NCBI GenBank assembly: GCA_045591985.1
Contig: JAZNTV010000079.1
Span: forward strand, 1-39,609
Reading direction: 5' to 3'
Length of the DNA stretch: 39,609 bases
Source: SIG588 sp045591985
GTDB lineage: Bacteria > Bacillota > Clostridia > Oscillospirales > Acutalibacteraceae
Shown here: in pieces, positions 34,856-39,609 of the stretch
Layout: every line of letters begins with the position of its first letter
How positions within the stretch are numbered: position 1 is the first letter of the stretch
Translations under genes and position numbers: made by a program
Notes under the pieces: generated by a model
Database searches by the model: none
Told to the model about the DNA's origin: nothing
What the model saw: only the letters and a program-made list of their open reading frames with translations

Positions 34856-37800
34856 ATGAAAAAACGCATTTTTTCTTGGGCCTTATGCGCAACGATGCTA
34901 CTTTCGCTGATGCCGACGGGTATCTTGGCCTCGGCGGAAGATGTCATCGCCAAAGCGGCTGATATCGTAATTGAAAATTACGATTCGACCGACGGTGCCG
35001 TCATGGGTGCCGTGGGAGGCAAAGATGCCGCCGACTTTGTCGAAGGGACGGGCGCCCTGACGGCCAAGGCTGCCGCCGGTGAGATGGCATACATCAACAC
35101 CGAAGGGAAATACGACATTCCGCTTCCCGAAGACTATACGGAGTGGTATTTCGATTTCTGGATCTACGTATCCGATCCTACAGCCATTGCGGCGGGATCA
35201 AACTTGGAGATCTCCCACACGGTGGACAAGGCGGAATTTTCTTACGCCTTGTTGGATATGAATCTGAAAGCCGGTTGGAACAAGGTGCAAAAGAAACTCT
35301 ATGTTCCAAACGTAAGTGAGGGCTATGTGTTGACGCATATCAAGAACATCCGTTGTTTTGCGCCGGGTTGCAAGAGCGATCTTGTCTTGAAACTGGATAA
35401 TCTGGTACTTACCAAGACGCCGCTTGCGACCGACCGCACGGCACTGGACGATGCGATCGCCGCCGCACAGGCGTACGTTACGGCGGGCGGCACCGACGCA
35501 GATGTGATCGCCGCGTTGGCACTCGCGAACCAAGGCGTTTCACAGGCGGACGTGGTGCCGCTGGCAACTAAACTCTCCAACGCACTGCTCACGGCGGACG
35601 CGGCAGCGGGCGAAGCGGTGGGATATACGTCCTACACGGTGTTGGAGGAATTGGGCGACCTGGCGGATAGGCGGGTGCTGACTCCTACCACCCCCGATTT
35701 TGCGTATCAAAAGACGTTCGCCCCCATCGATCTTACGGCGTACGGGTACCCTGCCGAGGGCAAGATCGCCGCGGGCAAACTGGCGTTGCAGTTTGATACA
35801 TATATCGAAGGCGACAGCGCGCTGGCGGACGCCATCGTCAACAAGGCCAACAGCGGTCAGCTGGAAATGACCAGTTCGGGCAGGGCGGACATCGAGGAAA
35901 ACACGATCGGCAGTAGCACCGTTCCCTTCGCCAACGGCAGGTGGTTGCGTTCCACAGTGGATCTGGCATCCTTTAACGGCACGCTCAATCCGGCGGCCTG
36001 GAACTATCTGCGTTTGTACTTTTATATGAGTGAGACGGTACTTGGCGGTACGATAACCCTTTCGATCAACAATGTCCGTCTGGTCGATCTGACGAAACCG
36101 CTTGATGCGGCTGAGGCGGACCGTGTGGGCAGTACCGCCTACAAGTCGATAGCACATGCGACGACGGTGCACGGCCGCACCCCGCAGGATACAAGCGGCA
36201 ACCTGCGTCTGTTCTGGACGAACAGTGGGTTCTCGTTCCGTTTTTACGGCACCGCCGCTTCCGTCAAGCTTTCGGGCACCGAGATCGGCGACGGCAACCG
36301 CGGCTACGTGAACGTGTACGTGGACGGCGCGCTGATGCCGCATAAGACCATTGCCGTGAACAGTAAGGACGGCGAATGGTACGAACTGGTGGCCGATCTG
36401 CCGCTGGGTGAGCACACGGTGGAAGTGCGCAAGCGCAACGAGGCGGTCTACGGCGGCTCCGCCACCGTGACAGTGCGGGGCGTGAAGGTCGTGGGCGGCC
36501 CGTTGCTGAAAGCACCCGCCGAAGCGGACTATCAGATCGAGTTTATCGGTGACTCCATCACCAGCGGCTTCGGCAACTTGGTGGATAACGGCAGTGGGGA
36601 TTATACCTCTGCCACGGTGGAAGGCACCATGACGTGGGCGGCACTCGCGGCAAAACAGCTCGGCGCCGAAGCGCAGGTCATTTCCCGCAGCGGCATCGGT
36701 TTCTGCCGCAACACGGTGATCCATAATAACATCGACAGTTCCATCTATCCCTACTACACGCAGACGGCGGCGCTGCCGGGTACGACGCTCGACGGCACGG
36801 CGTGGGATTTCGAAAGCAACCCCAGCGACGTGGTGGTGATCAATCTCGGTACGAACGACGGTGGCGGTACCATCGACGGCGTCGCGATCACCGATGCGTT
36901 TATGACGTCTGAAGCGGTTGCACTGTTGCAGCTGGTGCGTGAAAACAACCCCGAAGCCGTTATCATTTGGACCTACGGCCTGATGGGCAACGGTCGCGAA
37001 GCGGCGTTGTCGGCGGCCGTCCGGCAAGTGAAAGCCGCGGGCGACGACAAGGTGTATTACCTGCCGATGGCGCAGTTCGTTGCCGGCAGTGAAGGCACGG
37101 GAACGCACGGTCATCCCTCGGTGCAGGCGCATATTAACCGCAGTCGGATCGTGGCGGACTTCATTGCCGAAAAGACGGGTCGTGCGGTGAACAACCGCGC
37201 GATGCTGGAAGCACAGTTGCGCTGGTCGGAAAAATACGACGACGCGTATCTTGCGGATTACGTTTTCGGCGGCGTGGCGATGTTTAAAAACGCCGTGGCC
37301 GACGGTGCGGCACTGCTCGAAAAAACCAACACGGACAATGCGGCGTACGTGGCGGCGGCGAATGCCATCTGGGACGCAAAGGCTTTGCTGAAAAAGGCGG
37401 AAAAGAGTTATAAGGTGTTGGCGGAGATCCCGTACACGCTGGATTTTACCAACTACACGGTAAACAGCGGCGGCACGTTGGGCGCCGCGGCCAAGACGTT
37501 TGAACCCATCGACCTTACCGCCTTCGGCTATCCCGCAACGGGTCTGCCCGAAGCGGGTACACTGGGTCTGCAGTTTGAGGTGTATCTCGAAGGCGACTCC
37601 GCTTTGGCGGATGCGTTTGCGGCGGGCAACATCAACGGCTCGATCGAAATGACCTCTTCGGGCACTTGCGATGTGGAAGAGAGCAACCGCACGTTCAACG
37701 GGGTTTCGTGGAGTCGGAATATGTGGTACCGTTGCCAGTACGATCTCGCTACCTTTACGGGTAAGACGGGCGGCACGTTCGATCCCACTGCCTTTGACTA

Positions 37801-39609
37801 TGTACGTATCTATATCAACGGTCTTACCGCGTATGCGGGGCAATCGGTCACCATTAAACTGCGCAATATGAGCATTGTGGATCTCACGCAGGAAGAAGAG
37901 CCGGAGGCTTGTACGCACGAAGCGATGGTATATACCGAAAAGGTGGAGCCGACGTTGGAAAAAGAAGGCTTTACCGGTAACGGCTACTGCGCTAAGTGCG
38001 GTATCCTGATGACCGAAGGCGAAGTGATCCCGAAACTGACCGCGTATGCGAAGTTTGACTTTGCAAGCGGCGAATTCGTGGGTACGAGCGCGATCGCACA
38101 GGGATACGAATTAGAACAGATTCCCGGCACGGAATACTACGGTGCAAAACTGAAAAAACAGAATCAGACCATCTCCATCGCGATCGATACCGAAAAATTC
38201 GGCATCACGGCGGCGGATGTGGCAGACGGTAAGGATCTTGCTGTTACCTACGAGTATTACGTTACCGACGCGTGGGCGAGCAGCAGCCGCTTGACGCTGT
38301 GGGGCGGCAGTTACGGCTACAACTTTGGTATCAACGGCGGCGGCGTCAACAATGTGTGGGATTGCATTCCCGTAAACGTGGGTGAGCCGATGAAACGCGA
38401 ACAACTTGCTACCGTGACTTATACGCTGGGTGCCGATTCCTTCTACACGTTGGAGAGGGACGGTAATATCGGCGGTGCGGCGGGCACGCAAGGGGAAACC
38501 TACGGCAGCCTCGATCTGGCAAAAGCGTTGGCGAGCGGAACGGCTTTCTCGCTGTATTGCTGGAACGACGACGACGAAGGCACGCTCGGTCGGGATATCT
38601 ATTTGAAGTCCATCACTGTCTGTGCGGCGGATGAACTGAACCGCCCGACGATAGCAGAGGGTGCCGAGGCGGTGTATTTCGATCATGTGCTCGATCCCGT
38701 GTATTATCCGCAGTACGTTACGGCGGCGAAGTCGTACGGTCTGACGATGAACACCGAACTTGTCGAGTGGTATGCGGAAGATATCGATCACGCGTATCCG
38801 CGTTTCAACTACGGGTATGTAAAGGTTAAGGCGTTGCTTTCGAAAGACGGTGTTACGCCGCGCGACTATCTGTTGCGTATTACCGCCAAAGACGGTGCCG
38901 ACATCAAGACGATGGTGGCACAATATCAGAAGGCGAAGACCAACACCGAGGAGATCGCGGGCGACGAGCGCTGGAGTGCGTATTATACCCTCAACTTCGT
39001 CAACGGAACGGCAACGCTCGAAATGCGCGATGCGGTGCTGTGCAACGGGTTGAACGGCGGCTCCTCCGTACGTCTGTGCGACACCCATTATCAGTTGAAA
39101 GACGGCGAATACGTACTGTTCGAGACCGATGATCTTTCGGATATCGCTTCTGTTGAAATCCTTCCTTTGGGTTGCGATCACACCGAAACCGTGATCGAAG
39201 GCGCGATCGACGCGACCTGCGGTGCGGACGGCTACACGGGCAACACCGTGTGCGCAAACTGCGGCGAACTCATCGCTGAGGGTTCCGTGATCACCGCGAC
39301 CGGCGAACACACCTGGGACGACGGTGTTGTCACGATTGCTCCCACCACCGAAACCGTGGGTGAAATGACCTACACCTGTACCGGTTGTGACGAGTTCTTC
39401 ACCGAGGAGATCCCGGTGCTCGAAGTCTGCAAGCATGAGACTACCAAGATCGAAGGCGCGAAAGACGCGACCTGCACCACCGACGGCTTCACGGGCAATA
39501 CCGTGTGTGCGGAGTGCGGCGAAGTCATCACCGCCGGCGAAGTCATCAAGGCGGGTCACGTCTTCGGTGACGACACTGTCTGCGACATTTGCGGCGAAGA
39601 CAGCAACGC
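34856..39609 (+). CDS. Very large secreted CE2-type esterase with binding and Cys/His modules (3' partial)
   Basis: The frame stays open for 1584 codons to the window end. A signal peptide (MKKRIFSWALCATMLLSLMP) is followed by a beta-sandwich (about 40-185), a helical linker, a module starting PIDLTAYGYPAEG (about 290-415), and a CE2-type unit: a jelly-roll (about 435-545) and an SGNH esterase with S567 in GDSITSG, N667 in GTND and H753 in HPS. CE2 enzymes remove acetyl groups from xylan or mannan. A second copy of the binding module (about 882-1012) lies after a helical region. A Cys/His module (C1019), more beta-rich sequence (to about 1437) and a Cys/His array (from C1440) follow. A dockerin or anchor may lie beyond the window. 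The ATG at 34856 has AAAGGAAGGGG upstream. Confidence 0.88.
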   Translation, partial: MKKRIFSWALCATMLLSLMPTGILASAEDVIAKAADIVIENYDSTDGAVMGAVGGKDAADFVEGTGALTAKAAAGEMAYINTEGKYDIPLPEDYTEWYFDFWIYVSDPTAIAAGSNLEISHTVDKAEFSYALLDMNLKAGWNKVQKKLYVPNVSEGYVLTHIKNIRCFAPGCKSDLVLKLDNLVLTKTPLATDRTALDDAIAAAQAYVTAGGTDADVIAALALANQGVSQADVVPLATKLSNALLTADAAAGEAVGYTSYTVLEELGDLADRRVLTPTTPDFAYQKTFAPIDLTAYGYPAEGKIAAGKLALQFDTYIEGDSALADAIVNKANSGQLEMTSSGRADIEENTIGSSTVPFANGRWLRSTVDLASFNGTLNPAAWNYLRLYFYMSETVLGGTITLSINNVRLVDLTKPLDAAEADRVGSTAYKSIAHATTVHGRTPQDTSGNLRLFWTNSGFSFRFYGTAASVKLSGTEIGDGNRGYVNVYVDGALMPHKTIAVNSKDGEWYELVADLPLGEHTVEVRKRNEAVYGGSATVTVRGVKVVGGPLLKAPAEADYQIEFIGDSITSGFGNLVDNGSGDYTSATVEGTMTWAALAAKQLGAEAQVISRSGIGFCRNTVIHNNIDSSIYPYYTQTAALPGTTLDGTAWDFESNPSDVVVINLGTNDGGGTIDGVAITDAFMTSEAVALLQLVRENNPEAVIIWTYGLMGNGREAALSAAVRQVKAAGDDKVYYLPMAQFVAGSEGTGTHGHPSVQAHINRSRIVADFIAEKTGRAVNNRAMLEAQLRWSEKYDDAYLADYVFGGVAMFKNAVADGAALLEKTNTDNAAYVAAANAIWDAKALLKKAEKSYKVLAEIPYTLDFTNYTVNSGGTLGAAAKTFEPIDLTAFGYPATGLPEAGTLGLQFEVYLEGDSALADAFAAGNINGSIEMTSSGTCDVEESNRTFNGVSWSRNMWYRCQYDLATFTGKTGGTFDPTAFDYVRIYINGLTAYAGQSVTIKLRNMSIVDLTQEEEPEACTHEAMVYTEKVEPTLEKEGFTGNGYCAKCGILMTEGEVIPKLTAYAKFDFASGEFVGTSAIAQGYELEQIPGTEYYGAKLKKQNQTISIAIDTEKFGITAADVADGKDLAVTYEYYVTDAWASSSRLTLWGGSYGYNFGINGGGVNNVWDCIPVNVGEPMKREQLATVTYTLGADSFYTLERDGNIGGAAGTQGETYGSLDLAKALASGTAFSLYCWNDDDEGTLGRDIYLKSITVCAADELNRPTIAEGAEAVYFDHVLDPVYYPQYVTAAKSYGLTMNTELVEWYAEDIDHAYPRFNYGYVKVKALLSKDGVTPRDYLLRITAKDGADIKTMVAQYQKAKTNTEEIAGDERWSAYYTLNFVNGTATLEMRDAVLCNGLNGGSSVRLCDTHYQLKDGEYVLFETDDLSDIASVEILPLGCDHTETVIEGAIDATCGADGYTGNTVCANCGELIAEGSVITATGEHTWDDGVVTIAPTTETVGEMTYTCTGCDEFFTEEIPVLEVCKHETTKIEGAKDATCTTDGFTGNTVCAECGEVITAGEVIKAGHVFGDDTVCDICGEDSN
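39173..39609 (+). repeat. Cys/His-rich module array inside the esterase gene
   Basis: Two composite units, starting at CDH (39173) and CKH (39428) 255 bases apart, each contain C-x-H, then DATC, G[YF]TGNTVC-x-x-CGE and a Gly-His end. The first also has HTWDDGVVT...YTC-x-x-C. A CDICGED element sits at the very end. The copies are similar at DNA level, which points to recent duplication. Confidence 0.75.

Noticed and set aside
35540..37918. A 792-codon minus-strand frame, with another at 38111-39559
   Set aside because: Both mirror the large esterase gene, which has a signal peptide, catalytic triad and repeated modules. The antisense products show no domains.

Overview
This window reads as a chromosome segment of an uncultured, moderately GC-rich Clostridia bacterium, most likely a gut or rumen member of the Oscillospiraceae/Ruminococcaceae type. 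The evidence is Gram-positive gene content and order (a DUF1934 gene coupled to argS, an L10 leader with attenuator upstream of rplJ, rpsO followed by pnp, a proofreading-defective PolA), Gram-positive signal peptides and a lipobox, and secreted polysaccharide-degrading proteins that carry type I dockerins. No tRNA, rRNA, CRISPR array, insertion sequence, integrase or phage gene was seen.

Layout. 1-4760: an ABC exporter (minus) diverges from a secreted dockerin protein built from a tandem duplication of an unrecognised two-domain unit. 4763-8655: secA (minus) and a divergent PiT phosphate transporter. 8675-11571: a cytoplasmic GH71/GH99-like glycosidase followed by a sugar-phosphate isomerase/epimerase-like TIM barrel. 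11579-13832: a DUF1934 gene translationally coupled to argS (minus). 13874-17880: the ribosomal/export/transcription cluster rpmG-secE-nusG-rplK-rplA and rplJ-rplL, with leader RNAs, two L1-type operator candidates and small leader reading frames; rpoBC does not follow. 17885-18430: a small membrane protein. 18544-23616: an AraC regulator divergent from two tandem GH42 beta-galactosidase paralogues. 23644-24669: a lipoprotein with a Thr-rich linker. 24642-26418: murI coupled to a DMT-family permease (minus). 26498-29023: polA. 29041-31134: a secreted glycosidase with an internal dockerin. 31155-33965: rpsO and pnp. 34127-34762: a HAD phosphatase. 34779-39609: the start of a very large secreted CE2-type esterase that runs off the window.

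How it fits together. Three secreted proteins (2098, 29119, 34856) share extracellular Cys/His-rich modules that look like small metal-binding knuckles, and two of them carry nearly identical dockerins. They are candidates for one cellulosome-like or cell-surface system. The cytoplasmic GH42 pair, the GH99-like enzyme and the isomerase could process imported oligosaccharides, with the AraC protein as a local regulator. The rest is housekeeping. Many promoters have a 17-bp spacer and an extended -10 reading TGGTATACT, which helped place starts. The best candidates for something undescribed are the Cys/His module family, the duplicated unit in the 2098 protein, and the mini-ORF/start-stop arrangement in front of ribosomal protein genes.
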